A DNA stretch of 64,000 nucleotides from Kutzneria sp. CA-103260 (GCF_018263855.1 NZ_CP073318.1:9982001-10046000); one strand, 5' to 3'; numbered from the stretch's first letter, positions 41,854 through 52,656 are shown. Translations and numbers: made by a program. The notes: a model not told the origin generated them from the letters alone.

Positions 41854-42671
41854 TGCACGCCGCAAGTCGTGAGGCGCTCGCGGCGGCCGAGCTGCGGCTG
41901 CTGGACGTCATCGACGGCGCCGACGACCAGGGTCTGGTGACCCTGGGCGAGGAGCTGTTCGCGGTCGTCCGGCTGCTGGTCGAGGAGCACGCGCTGCGTC
42001 GCGCGGTCTCGGACCCGGCGTCCGAGCCGCAGGCCCGCGAGGCTCTGGTGCGCGGGCTGCTCGGCAGCAAGGTCGGCGACGGCACGCTCAAGGTGCTGTC
42101 CGCGGCCGTCACGGCCCGCTGGTCCAGCGCCCGCGAGCTGCTGGACGGCCTGGAGTCGCTGGCCCGCACCGCGCTGCTGGTGCGTGCCGAGCGGAGCAAC
42201 CGGCTGGACGCGGTCGAGGACGAGCTGTTCCGGCTGGGCCGGATCATCGCGGCCCAGACCGAGCTGGCGCAGGTGCTCGGGGCCTCCGGCGGCAACGCCG
42301 CGGGCAAGGCCGCGCTGGTGGACACGCTGCTCGCCGGCAAGGTCGAGCCGGTCACCGAGATCTTGGTGCGCCAGCTGGTGACCACGCCTCGCGGCCGCGA
42401 CATCGTCGCCGGCCTGGAGGAGCTCACCGCGGTCGCCGCCCGGCGTCGCGAGCGCTCCGTCGCCTACGTGCGGTCGGCCGTCGAGCTGACCGCCGCGCAG
42501 GTGGACCGGCTGGCCACCGCCCTCGCGCGGGTCTACGGCCGTCAGGTCGTGCCGCACGTCGAGGTCGACCCGACGGTGCGTGGCGGACTCGTGGTCAGGG
42601 TCGGGGACGAGGTCATCGACGGCAGCGTCGCCGGCCAGCTCGACCTGCTGCGACGTGAACTGGCCGGCTGA
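41853..42671 (+). CDS. atpH: F1Fo ATP synthase subunit delta
   Basis: 272 residues, longer than the ~180 of E. coli and like the delta part of actinobacterial proteins. It contains an N-terminal helical extension, then LVRGLLGSKVGDGTLKVLSA and the C-terminal KVEVDPTVRGGLVVRVGDEV-like segment (HVEVDPTVRGGLVVRVGDEV). It sits atop F1 and links alpha to the b stalk. Confidence 0.92.
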   Translation: MHAASREALAAAELRLLDVIDGADDQGLVTLGEELFAVVRLLVEEHALRRAVSDPASEPQAREALVRGLLGSKVGDGTLKVLSAAVTARWSSARELLDGLESLARTALLVRAERSNRLDAVEDELFRLGRIIAAQTELAQVLGASGGNAAGKAALVDTLLAGKVEPVTEILVRQLVTTPRGRDIVAGLEELTAVAARRRERSVAYVRSAVELTAAQVDRLATALARVYGRQVVPHVEVDPTVRGGLVVRVGDEVIDGSVAGQLDLLRRELAG

Positions 42672-42723
42672 GTCGGCTCCCAAACGTTAGATATGCCCAG
42701 AGCGAAGTGAGAGCAGGAACGAC

Positions 42724-44364
42724 ATGGCGGAGCTGACGATCTCGTCGGACGAGATCCGCAGTGCGATCGAGAACTACGTCTCCAGCTACTCCCCGGACGT
42801 CAACCGGGAAGAGGTCGGCACCGTCACCGCGACGGGTGATGGCATCGCCTTTGTCGAGGGCCTGCCTTCCGCTGTGACCAACGAGCTGCTGGAGTTCCCG
42901 GGCGGCATCCTCGGTGTCGCGCTCAACCTGGACGTGCGTGAGATCGGCGCGGTCATCCTCGGCGGCTACGAGTCGATCGAGGAGGGCCAGGAGGTCAAGC
43001 GGACCGGCAAGGTGCTGTCCGTGCCGGTCGGCGACGGCTTCCTCGGCCGCGTGGTCAACCCGCTCGGCCAGCCGATCGACGGCCTCGGCGACATCGTCGC
43101 CGACGACGAGCGCGTCCTGGAGCTGCAGGCCGCGACCGTGATGGAGCGCCAGCCGGTCAAGGAGCCGCTGCAGACCGGCATCAAGGCGATCGACTCGCAG
43201 ACGCCGATCGGCCGGGGCCAGCGGCAGCTGATCATCGGCGACCGCAAGACCGGCAAGACCACGGTCTGCGTCGACACGATCATCAACCAGAAGAAGGCCT
43301 GGGAGAGCGGCGACCCCAAGCAGCAGGTGCGCTGCGTGTACGTCGCCGTCGGCCAGAAGGGCTCCACCATCGCCGCCGTGAAGACGGCGCTGGAGGACGC
43401 GGGCGCGCTGGAGTACACCACCATCGTCGCCGCCCCGGCGTCCGACCCGGCCGGCTTCAAGTGGCTGGCCCCGTACACCGGCTCGGCCATCGGCCAGCAC
43501 TGGATGTACCAGGGCAAGCACGTCCTGATCGTGTTCGACGACCTGACCAAGCAGGCAGAGGCCTACCGGGCCATCTCCCTGCTGCTGCGCCGTCCACCGG
43601 GCCGCGAGGCCTACCCGGGCGACGTCTTCTACTTGCACTCCCGCCTGCTGGAGCGCTGCGCGAAGCTGTCCGACGAGCTGGGCGCGGGCTCGATGACCGG
43701 TCTGCCGATCATCGAGACGAAGGCCAACGACATCTCGGCCTACATCCCGACCAACGTCATCTCCATCACCGACGGCCAGTGCTTCCTGGAGTCCGACCTG
43801 TTCAACCAGGGTCAGCGCCCGGCGGTCAACGTCGGTGTGTCGGTCTCCCGGGTCGGCGGCTCGGCCCAGATCAAGGCCATGCGCAAGGTCGCCGGCTCGC
43901 TGCGGCTGGACCTGTCCCAGTACCGGGAGCTGGAGGCGTTCTCCGCCTTCGCGTCCGACCTGGACGACGTGTCCAAGGCCCAGCTGGCCCGCGGCGCCCG
44001 GCTGTACGAGCTGCTCAAGCAGCCCGCCTACAGCCCGTTCGCGGTCGAGGAGCAGGTCGCGTCCATCTACCTGGGCACCCGTGGCCACCTGGACTCGGTG
44101 CCGCTGGAGGACATCCGCCGCTTCGAGACGGACTTCCTCGAGCACCTGCGGCACAACGAGGCCGGCATCCTCGCCGACATCCGCGACACCAAGGACCTCT
44201 CGGACGAGACCGACGAGCGTCTGGTGAAGGCCATCGCGACCTTCAAGAAGGGCTTCACCGCCTCCGACGGCTCGTCCGTGGTCGAGCACCCGGCGGACGC
44301 GATGGACGCCGACGAGGTCGGCCACGAGTCCGTGCAGGTCAACCGGCCCGCTCCGAAGAAGTGA
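42724..44364 (+). CDS. atpA: F1Fo ATP synthase subunit alpha
   Basis: 546 residues. Walker A GDRKTGKTTV near 173, RGQRQLIIGD, and AEAYRAISLLLRRPPGREAY. The C-terminus has an Asp/Glu-rich extension (ASDGSSVVEHPADAMDADEV), as in mycobacteria, where such an extension helps block ATP hydrolysis. Non-catalytic nucleotide-binding subunit of F1. Confidence 0.97.
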   Translation: MAELTISSDEIRSAIENYVSSYSPDVNREEVGTVTATGDGIAFVEGLPSAVTNELLEFPGGILGVALNLDVREIGAVILGGYESIEEGQEVKRTGKVLSVPVGDGFLGRVVNPLGQPIDGLGDIVADDERVLELQAATVMERQPVKEPLQTGIKAIDSQTPIGRGQRQLIIGDRKTGKTTVCVDTIINQKKAWESGDPKQQVRCVYVAVGQKGSTIAAVKTALEDAGALEYTTIVAAPASDPAGFKWLAPYTGSAIGQHWMYQGKHVLIVFDDLTKQAEAYRAISLLLRRPPGREAYPGDVFYLHSRLLERCAKLSDELGAGSMTGLPIIETKANDISAYIPTNVISITDGQCFLESDLFNQGQRPAVNVGVSVSRVGGSAQIKAMRKVAGSLRLDLSQYRELEAFSAFASDLDDVSKAQLARGARLYELLKQPAYSPFAVEEQVASIYLGTRGHLDSVPLEDIRRFETDFLEHLRHNEAGILADIRDTKDLSDETDERLVKAIATFKKGFTASDGSSVVEHPADAMDADEVGHESVQVNRPAPKK

Positions 44365-44370
44365 CGCGCC

Positions 44371-45253
44371 ATGGCAGCTGAGCTTCGAGTTCTTCGGCAG
44401 AAGATCCGGGCGGTCAAGTCGACCCAGAAGATCACTCGTGCCTACGAGCTGATCGCCACCTCGCGCCTGCCCAAGGCGCAGCAGCGGATGGTCGCCGCCC
44501 GGCCGTACGCCGACGAGATCACCCGCGCGCTGACCGAGCTCGCCAACGTCTCCACGCTGGACCACCCGCTGCTGGTGGCCCGGCCGGAGCCGAAGCGGGC
44601 CGCGGTGCTCGTGGTGACCAGTGACAAGGGCATGTGCGGCGCCTACAACTCCTCGGTGCTCAAGCGCGCCGAGGAGCTCCAGTCGCTGCTGCGCGAGCAG
44701 GGCAAGACCCCGGTGCTGTACGTGACCGGCCGCAAGGGCATGGCGTACTACGGCTTCCGCAACCGCGAGTTGGCCGGGGCCTGGTTCGGCACGTCCGACC
44801 AGCCCGATTACGCCACCGCCGCGGAGGCCGGCTCGGCCCTGGTCGAGTCGTTCATGTCCGAGGAGGGCGTGGACGAGGTGCACGTGGTGTACACCGAGTT
44901 CAAGTCCATGCTGACGCAGAGCCCGGTGGCCAAGCAGGTCGCGCCGCTCGAGGTCGAGTACGCCGAGGAGCCGACCACGTCGCGCACCTCGTACGAGTTC
45001 GAGCCCGAGGCCGAGCAGCTGCTCGGCGCGCTGTTGCCGAAGTACATCAACACGCGCCTGTTCTCGGCGCTGATGGAGGCGGCGGCATCCGAGCTGGCCT
45101 CCCGCCAGCGCGCGATGAAGGCGGCCACGGACAACGCGAACGACCTGCTCCGCGACTACAGCCGCCAGGCCAACGCGGCCCGCCAGGCCCAGATCACCCA
45201 GGAGATCAGCGAGATCGTCGGTGGCGCCAACGCCCTCGCAGCCGCAGGAAGTG

Positions 45254-45261
<8 letters not shown>
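44371..45261 (+). CDS. atpG: F1Fo ATP synthase subunit gamma
   Basis: 296 residues. N-terminal helix LRQKIRAVKSTQKITRAYEL and C-terminal NANDLLRDYSRQANAARQAQ are the rotor coiled coil; ITQEISEIVGGANAL ends it. Drives conformational changes in F1. Overlaps atpD start by a few bases. Confidence 0.96.
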
Positions 45262-46687
<1,426 letters not shown>

Positions 46688-46693
46688 GCCTTG

Positions 46694-46742
46694 GCGGTGG
46701 GGGTGCCGGCTGCTGCATGGGCACAGCCGGCACCCCCACCGC
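46694..46742 (+). terminator. Strong hairpin between atpD and atpC
   Basis: Arms 46694-46712 and 46724-46742 pair perfectly over 19 bases (GCGGTGGGGGTGCCGGCTG left). It lies 7 bp after atpD and 90 bp before atpC, inside the operon. It may reduce or protect the transcript so that epsilon is made in a different amount. Confidence 0.7.
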
Positions 46743-46831
46743 GTTCACCACGGGCCTTGCGGTGAAGGCGTGGCCCGTACGCATTCCGTAACCGATAGAA
46801 TCGGTCCTCGAGGTCGACGAAGGAGATGAAC

Positions 46832-47197
46832 GTGGCCGAGATGTCCGTCGAGTTGGTCGCCGTCGAGCGTCGTCTGTGGTCGGGCCAGGCCACGATGGTG
46901 CTGGCGCGGACGATCGAGGGCGAGATCGGCATCCTGCCTCGCCACATCCCGCTGCTCGGCCAGCTGGTCGACGGCCACGCCGTCGAGATCCGCACCACCG
47001 ACGGCGAGGTAGTGCGCGCCGCCGTGCACGGCGGCTTCCTGTCCATCAGCGAGCGCGGCGTGAGCATTCTCGCCGAGACCGCGGAGCTAGCCGACGAGAT
47101 CGACGTCGCGGCGGCCCGAGCGGGGCTGGACAGCGACGACGAGGCGGAGCGGACCAGAGCAGCCGGCCAGCTGCGCGCTGCGGGCCAGACGGTCTGA
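46832..47197 (+). CDS. atpC: F1Fo ATP synthase subunit epsilon
   Basis: 121 residues from GTG 46832; AAGGAG lies 7 bases upstream, which rules out the ATG at 46826. It reads MSVELVAVERRLWSGQATMV, GEIGILPRHIPLLGQL and a short C-terminal helical part. Rotor subunit with regulatory role. The C-terminal hairpin is shorter than in E. coli, as in other actinobacteria. Confidence 0.94.
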   Translation: MAEMSVELVAVERRLWSGQATMVLARTIEGEIGILPRHIPLLGQLVDGHAVEIRTTDGEVVRAAVHGGFLSISERGVSILAETAELADEIDVAAARAGLDSDDEAERTRAAGQLRAAGQTV

Positions 47198-47218
47198 GCC
47201 GGGCTGACGGGCGGGGCC

Positions 47219-47650
47219 GTGGAGATGACTTGGATCGTGGCAGTGGTCCTGGTCGTCACGGCCGGGGGGCTGGGCCTGCTGGCCTGGCGCCGGCTTCGGC
47301 TGTTGCGCGCCGGTGGCGTGCACGTGGCCGTGCGCGGCCGCAAGGACGACAGCGGCCGGGGCTGGCAGCTGGGTGTGGGCCGCTACCGCGGTGACGAGTT
47401 CGTCTGGTACCGGGTGCTGTCCGTGCGGACGGGTCCGGACAAGGTGATCCGCCGTGACGGCCTGGAGATCGACGCCCGCCGCGAGCCCACCGGCGCGGAG
47501 ACCTATTCGATGCCCCTGGGGGCCATGGTGATCAGCTGCCACGGCCCCGACGGCACCGTGGAGATCGCCATGGGCGTGGACGCCATGACCGGCTTCCTGT
47601 CCTGGCTGGAATCAAGCCCCCCAGGCAGCATCATCCCCTGGGCCAGCTGA
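47219..47650 (+). CDS. DUF2550 membrane protein
   Basis: 143 residues from GTG 47219 (ATG 47225 also possible). One N-terminal helix (TWIVAVVLVVTAGGLGLLAW), then WRRLRLLRAGGVHVAVRG, RGWQLGVGRYRGDEFVWYRV and TGFLSWLESSPPGS. DUF2550 follows atpC in most actinobacteria. Function unknown. Confidence 0.85.
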   Translation: MEMTWIVAVVLVVTAGGLGLLAWRRLRLLRAGGVHVAVRGRKDDSGRGWQLGVGRYRGDEFVWYRVLSVRTGPDKVIRRDGLEIDARREPTGAETYSMPLGAMVISCHGPDGTVEIAMGVDAMTGFLSWLESSPPGSIIPWAS

Positions 47651-47656
47651 ACCCCC

Positions 47657-47730
47657 GCGAGTCCCGCTCTCAGACAACCATGATGCGAGTTTCGGAACTC
47701 GACATTCGGTTGCCCGAGAGCGGGACTCGC
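47657..47730 (+). terminator. Family B hairpin with T-run
   Basis: Outer arms 47657-47671 and 47716-47730 (GCGAGTCCCGCTCTC / GAGAGCGGGACTCGC) enclose an inner hairpin GAGTT-TCGG-AACTC (47687-47700). It is followed by GTGTTTTTC on the plus strand. Lies between the convergent DUF2550 and adenosyltransferase genes, and shares its arm sequence with 52876-52969. Confidence 0.8.
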
Positions 47731-47751
47731 GTGTTTTTCAGGCGGTGTTTC

Positions 47752-48324
47752 TCAGGCGTTGCCGCCGGGCTGCCAGAGGACATCGCCGTCGGGGTTGGCC
47801 ACCCGGGCCAGGATGAACAGCAGGTCGGACAGGCGGTTGAGGTACTTGGCGGCCAGCACGTTGGTCTGCTCCGCCTCGGCCTCCAGCAGGGCCCAGGTGG
47901 CCCGTTCGGCCCGGCGGGTGATGGTGCGGGCCTGGTGCAGCAGCGCCGCCCCGGGCGTGCCGCCGTTGAGAATGAACGACTTCAGCGCCGGCAGGTCGGC
48001 GTTGTGCTCGTCGCACCAGCCTTCCAGCCGGTCGATGTAGGCCTGGGTGACCCGCAGCGGCGGATACTTCGGGTCGGGAACAATCGGGGTGCAGAGGTCG
48101 GCCCCGACGTCGAAAAGGTCGTTCTGGATCTTGCGGAGCAACCCGGAGAGGTCCTCGGGCAACTGACCGAGTGCGATGGCCACCCCGATGGCCGCGTTGG
48201 TCTCGTCGACGTCGGCGTAGGCGGCCAGCCGCGGGGAGGTCTTGGGCACCCGGGAGAAGTCGCCGAGGGCGGTCGTGCCGTCGTCGCCGACGCGGGTGTA
48301 GATGCGGGTCAGGTGCACGGACAT
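47752..48324 (-). CDS. PduO-type cob(I)alamin adenosyltransferase
   Basis: 190 residues from ATG 48324. Signature motifs: MSVHLTRIYTRVGDDGTTAL, the ATP-binding KTSPRLAAYADVDETNAAIG, LFDVGADLC and ARTITRRAERATWALL with YLNRLSDLLFILAR. It transfers adenosyl from ATP to cob(I)alamin, making coenzyme B12. It is divergent from murA, as in other actinobacteria, and 1.4 kb from a B12-dependent mutase that would use its product. Confidence 0.93.
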   Translation of the reverse strand: MSVHLTRIYTRVGDDGTTALGDFSRVPKTSPRLAAYADVDETNAAIGVAIALGQLPEDLSGLLRKIQNDLFDVGADLCTPIVPDPKYPPLRVTQAYIDRLEGWCDEHNADLPALKSFILNGGTPGAALLHQARTITRRAERATWALLEAEAEQTNVLAAKYLNRLSDLLFILARVANPDGDVLWQPGGNA

Positions 48325-48402
48325 ACCCGGACCATAGAGCCTTTCCCGTTTCCGTACGATGGTCGACGGCTCCGGCCGGGTCGAAACGCTAGGAGATACA
48401 GG

Positions 48403-49665
48403 TTGAGCGAGCACTTCAGGGTCGAGGGCGGGGCACGGCTGGTCGGCACGGTGGACGTGGTCGGCGCCAAGAACAGCGTGCTCAAGCTGATGGCGGCGGC
48501 CCTGCTGGCCGAGGGCACCACCACGCTCACCAACTGCCCGGAGATCCTCGACGTGCCGCTGATGGCGGATGTGTTGCGGGACTTGGGCTGTGCGGTCGAG
48601 GTGGACGGCGCGACGGTCACCATCACCACGCCGGCCGAGCTCAACCACGAGGCGACCTCGCCGTCAGTGGGCAAGCTGCGGGCCTCGGTCTGCGTGCTGG
48701 GCCCGCTGGTCGGCCGCTGCAAGCGGGCCGTGGTGGCGCTGCCCGGCGGCGACGCGATCGGCCAGCGCCCGCTGGACATGCACCAGAGCGGCCTGCGCCA
48801 GCTCGGCGCGTCCAGCACCATCGAGCACGGCAACGTGGTGGCCGAGGCCGACGAGCTGCGGGGCGCGCAGATCTGGCTGGACTTCCCGAGCATGGGCGCC
48901 ACCGAGAATATCCTGATGGCCGCGGTGCTGGCCAGCGGCACCACGGTGATCGACAACGCCGCGCGTGAGCCGGAGATCTCCGACCTGTGCACGATGCTCA
49001 CGCAGATGGGCGCGAAGATCGAGGGCGCCGGCACCTCCACCCTGACCGTGCACGGCGTCGACCGGCTGGAGCCGACCGAGCACCGGGTCATCGGCGACCG
49101 CATCGTGGGCGCCACCTGGGGCTTCGCCGCCGCGATCACCCGTGGCGACATCACCGTCCGCGGTGTCGACCCGCACCACCTGGACCTGGTGCTGGAGAAG
49201 CTGCGCATGGCCGGGGCCGACGTCTCGCTGGTCGAGGACGGCTTCCGGGTGGTGATGGACGAGCGGCCCAAGGCGGTCGACTTCGTCACCCTGCCCTACC
49301 CGGGCTTCGCCACCGACCTGCAGCCGTTCGCCATCGCCATGGCCGCGGTGGCCGACGGCACGTCGATGATCACCGAGAACCTGTTCGAGTCCCGGTTCCG
49401 CTTCATCGAGGAGATGGTGCGGATGGGGGCCGACGCCCGCACCGACGGCCATCACGCCGTGGTGCGCGGCCTGGAGCGGCTGTCCGCGGCCCCGGTGTGG
49501 GCCTCCGACATCCGCGCCGGCGTCGGCCTGGTGCTCGGCGGGCTGTGCGCCGACGGGGTGACCGATGTCTGGGATGTTTTCCACATCGACCGCGGCTACC
49601 CGCAGTTCGTGGAGAACATGCAGCGCCTCGGGGCGAACATCCAGCGGGTGGCTGAGCAGGCGTAA
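48403..49665 (+). CDS. murA: UDP-N-acetylglucosamine 1-carboxyvinyltransferase
   Basis: 420 residues from TTG 48403; AGGAG seven bases upstream decides this start. Motifs: VVGAKNSVLKLMAAALLAEG, LRASVCVLGPLVGRCKRAVV (position of the catalytic Cys loop at ~115, where LGPLVGRCKRA is seen with no Cys/Asp-GAIGARP type loop clearly legible), and YPGFATDLQPF. It adds enolpyruvate to UDP-GlcNAc in the first committed step of peptidoglycan synthesis. Confidence 0.93.
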   Translation: MSEHFRVEGGARLVGTVDVVGAKNSVLKLMAAALLAEGTTTLTNCPEILDVPLMADVLRDLGCAVEVDGATVTITTPAELNHEATSPSVGKLRASVCVLGPLVGRCKRAVVALPGGDAIGQRPLDMHQSGLRQLGASSTIEHGNVVAEADELRGAQIWLDFPSMGATENILMAAVLASGTTVIDNAAREPEISDLCTMLTQMGAKIEGAGTSTLTVHGVDRLEPTEHRVIGDRIVGATWGFAAAITRGDITVRGVDPHHLDLVLEKLRMAGADVSLVEDGFRVVMDERPKAVDFVTLPYPGFATDLQPFAIAMAAVADGTSMITENLFESRFRFIEEMVRMGADARTDGHHAVVRGLERLSAAPVWASDIRAGVGLVLGGLCADGVTDVWDVFHIDRGYPQFVENMQRLGANIQRVAEQA

Positions 49666-49764
49666 CAGTCATCTAAACCGATCGTGTGAGCAATTCCACC
49701 AGGTAGATCAAGGTTACTGGCCAGTACGCTGACCGGACACGACGCCGTGACCGGAGGTGGCCCA

Positions 49765-51756
49765 GTGCCGTACCCGACCGACCGCGAACGCGATCGCCCG
49801 TGGGTGATGCGCACCTACGCCGGCCATTCGTCGGCGGCCGCGTCCAACGCCCTGTACCGGCGCAACCTGGCCAAGGGCCAGACCGGCCTGTCGGTGGCTT
49901 TCGACCTGCCGACCCAGACCGGCTACGACTCCGACCACGAGCTGGCCCGCGGCGAGGTCGGCAAGGTCGGCGTGCCCATCGCGCACATCGGCGACATGCG
50001 GCAGCTGTTCGACCAGATCCCGCTGGCCGACGCCAACACGTCGATGACCATCAACGCCACCGCGATGTGGCTGCTGGCGCTGTACGTGAGCGTGGCCCGC
50101 GAGGACGGCGCCGACGTCGCGAAGCTGGCCGGCACCACCCAGAACGACATCATCAAGGAGTACCTGTCCCGCGGCACCTACGTGTTCCCGCCCGGGCCGA
50201 GCCTGCGGCTGATCACCGACATGGTCGCCTGGACCGTGGCCAACGTGCCGAAGTGGAACCCGATCAACGTCTGCTCGTACCACCTGCAGGAGGCCGGGGC
50301 CACGCCGGTGCAGGAGATCGCCTACGCGATGTGCACGGCGATCGCCGTGCTGGACGCGGTGCGCGACTCCGGGCAGGTGCCGCCCGAGCGCATGGGCGAC
50401 GTGGTGGCCCGCATCTCCTTCTTCGTCAACGCCGGTGTGCGGTTCGTCGAGGAGATGTGCAAGATGCGGGCCTTCGCCGTGCTGTGGGACGAGGTGACCC
50501 GCGACCGGTACGGCATCGCCGACCCGAAGCAGCGCCGGTTCCGCTACGGCGTGCAGGTCAACTCGCTGGGCCTGACTGAGGCGCAGCCGGAGAACAACGT
50601 GCAGCGCATCGTGCTGGAGATGCTGGCGGTGTCGCTGTCGCGCAACGCGCGGGCTCGCGCGATCCAGCTGCCGGCGTGGAACGAGGCGCTGGGCCTGCCC
50701 CGGCCGTGGGACCAGCAGTGGGCGCTGCGCATGCAGCAGGTGCTGGCCTACGAGACCGATCTGCTGGAGTACGAGGACATCTTCGACGGCTCGCACGTGG
50801 TGCAGGCCAAGGTGGACGAACTGCTGGCTGGGGCCCGCGAGGAGATCGACCGGGTGCAGGCCATGGGCGGCGCGGTGGCCGCCGTGGAGACCGGCTACAT
50901 GAAGTCCTCGCTGGTGAGCTCGCTGGCCGAGCGCCGGCGGCGGCTGGAGGCCGGCGAGGACGTGATCGTCGGCGTGAACAGGTTCGACACCAGCGAGCCG
51001 TCGCCGTTGCAGGCCGAGGGGGCCAAGGCCATTGAGACCATCGACCCGGCGGTGGAGAAGCAGGCCGTCGAGGCGCTGGCGCGCTGGCGGGAGTCGCGGG
51101 ACAACGCCGCGGCCGAGGCGTCGCTGATCGCGCTGCGGGACGCCGCCAAGACCGACGAGAACCTGATGGAGGCCAGCCTGGCCTGCGCCCGGGCCGGCGT
51201 GACGACCGGGGAGTGGGCCGCCGCGCTGCGTGAGGCCTTCGGCGAGTACCGGGCCCCGACCGGGGTTTCCGCCGCCGCCACGGTCGGTGAGGCCGGCTCG
51301 GCGATCGCCGCCGTGCGGGAACGGGTGCAGCAGACCGGCCGGCAGATCGGCGAGCGGCTGCGCATTCTGGTCGGCAAGCCCGGCCTCGACGGCCACTCCA
51401 ACGGGGCCGAGCAGATCGCCGTGCGGGCCCGTGACGTCGGCTTCGAGGTTGTGTACCAAGGGATTCGGCTGACGCCGGCACAGATCGTGGCCGCCGCCGT
51501 GCAGGAGGACGTGCACATCGTCGGCCTGTCCGTGCTGTCCGGCTCGCACCTGGAGGTCGTGCCGGCGGTGGTGCAGGGCCTGCGGGCCGCCGGAGCCGGT
51601 GACGTGCCGGTGATCGTCGGCGGCATCATCCCGCCGGAGGACGCCGCCGCGCTGGCCGAACGCGGCGTGGCCCGGGTGTTCACGCCCAAGGACTACGAGC
51701 TGACCCAGATCATGGACGAGATCGTCAACGTCATCCGCGAAGCCCACGCCCTCTGA
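49765..51756 (+). CDS. B12-dependent ethylmalonyl-CoA mutase (MeaA/Ecm type)
   Basis: 663 residues from GTG 49765, supported by GGAGG seven bases upstream. The N-terminal TIM barrel reads GQTGLSVAFDLPTQTGYDSD and NVCSYHLQEAGATPVQE. The C-terminal B12 domain has the DxHxxG motif in GKPGLDGHSNGAEQIA, then GLSVLSGSHLEVVP. One chain carries both domains. The CSYHLQEAGAT form and MeaA-like length favour ethylmalonyl-CoA rather than methylmalonyl-CoA. Role: C4-C5 acyl-CoA rearrangement for acetate assimilation or polyketide precursors. No ccr gene is in view, so the substrate is inferred. Confidence 0.85.
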   Translation: MPYPTDRERDRPWVMRTYAGHSSAAASNALYRRNLAKGQTGLSVAFDLPTQTGYDSDHELARGEVGKVGVPIAHIGDMRQLFDQIPLADANTSMTINATAMWLLALYVSVAREDGADVAKLAGTTQNDIIKEYLSRGTYVFPPGPSLRLITDMVAWTVANVPKWNPINVCSYHLQEAGATPVQEIAYAMCTAIAVLDAVRDSGQVPPERMGDVVARISFFVNAGVRFVEEMCKMRAFAVLWDEVTRDRYGIADPKQRRFRYGVQVNSLGLTEAQPENNVQRIVLEMLAVSLSRNARARAIQLPAWNEALGLPRPWDQQWALRMQQVLAYETDLLEYEDIFDGSHVVQAKVDELLAGAREEIDRVQAMGGAVAAVETGYMKSSLVSSLAERRRRLEAGEDVIVGVNRFDTSEPSPLQAEGAKAIETIDPAVEKQAVEALARWRESRDNAAAEASLIALRDAAKTDENLMEASLACARAGVTTGEWAAALREAFGEYRAPTGVSAAATVGEAGSAIAAVRERVQQTGRQIGERLRILVGKPGLDGHSNGAEQIAVRARDVGFEVVYQGIRLTPAQIVAAAVQEDVHIVGLSVLSGSHLEVVPAVVQGLRAAGAGDVPVIVGGIIPPEDAAALAERGVARVFTPKDYELTQIMDEIVNVIREAHAL

Positions 51757-51763
51757 ACGTTGT

Positions 51764-51806
51764 GAAAGGACCATTCCTGACGTTGAACGTCAGGAATGGT
51801 CCTTTC
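51764..51806. terminator. Family A palindrome, 21-bp arms
   Basis: Arms 51764-51784 and 51786-51806 pair perfectly around a central G. It lies 7 bp after the mutase gene and before the convergent alpha/beta hydrolase gene. Shares TTCCTGACGTT with the palindrome after rho but differs in the outer arm with matching changes on both sides. Confidence 0.8.
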
Positions 51807-51831
51807 CAAGCATCAGAGGCTTGACAGGTCG

Positions 51832-52656
51832 TCAGCGGACGGTGGCGGTGGCGGCGGCGATGATCTGGGCGGTGACGGCCTGGGGGTGCGAGACCAGGAC
51901 GGCGTGCGAGGCGCCCTTGATCTCGACGGTGTGGGCGTGGGCCCGCTGCGCCATGAACTCCTGGGCCTGCACCGGGATGTTCTTGTCGGCGGTCGGGATG
52001 ATCGACCAGGACGGGATGGTGTGCCAGGCCGGCTCGCCCAAGGCCTCGGTCAGCGCCGCCTGGGCGACCGGCCGCTGGGTGGCGGCCATCAGCTTGGCCT
52101 GGGCCAGCGGGACGTCGGCGGCGAACTGCTTCGGGAACAGGTCCTGCTTCACGTACAGGTCGGTGTTGCCGTCGGGCAGGGCCACTGTCTGCAGGGTGTC
52201 GCCGAGCGTGCTGCCCGGGAACTTGTTGGTCAGCCCCAGCGCGCTCTCGCCCTTCTCGGGGAGGAACGCGGCCACGTAGACCAGGGCCTTCACGTTGGGC
52301 TCGTTCAGGGCGGCGGTGCTGATGACCTGGCCGCCGTAGGAGTGGCCGACCAGGATGACCGGGCCCTTGACGCTCTCGACCAGGGCCCGGATGGACGCTG
52401 CGTCGGAGGCGACGCCGCGCAGCGGGTTGGCTGCCGCGATCACCGGGTAGCCGCGGCGTTCCAGGTCGGTGATCTCCCCGTTCCAGCTGGAGGCGTCGGC
52501 GAAGGCGCCGTGCACCAGGACCACGGTGGGCTTGGGGCCGTGGTTGTCGGGCGTCGCCGGCGTGGCCGAGGAGGACGGGGCCAGGGACAGCGCCGCCGTC
52601 GTGGCCAGGACGGCGCCGACGGCCAGGGTGCGGGCGATGGTGGCCTTGATGCGCAT
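51832..52656 (-). CDS. Secreted alpha/beta hydrolase
   Basis: 274 residues. Signal peptide ~1-32 (ARTLAVGAVLATTAALSLAP), oxyanion region TVVLVHGAFADASSWNGEI, nucleophile Ser in VILVGHSYGGQVI and late His in VEIKGASHAVLVSHP. Close to the group often annotated as esterase or EstC-like/haloperoxidase-type hydrolases of actinomycetes. Acts outside the membrane; substrate unknown. The first helix and AP-rich region are normal for secretion. Confidence 0.85.
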   Translation of the reverse strand: MRIKATIARTLAVGAVLATTAALSLAPSSSATPATPDNHGPKPTVVLVHGAFADASSWNGEITDLERRGYPVIAAANPLRGVASDAASIRALVESVKGPVILVGHSYGGQVISTAALNEPNVKALVYVAAFLPEKGESALGLTNKFPGSTLGDTLQTVALPDGNTDLYVKQDLFPKQFAADVPLAQAKLMAATQRPVAQAALTEALGEPAWHTIPSWSIIPTADKNIPVQAQEFMAQRAHAHTVEIKGASHAVLVSHPQAVTAQIIAAATATVR

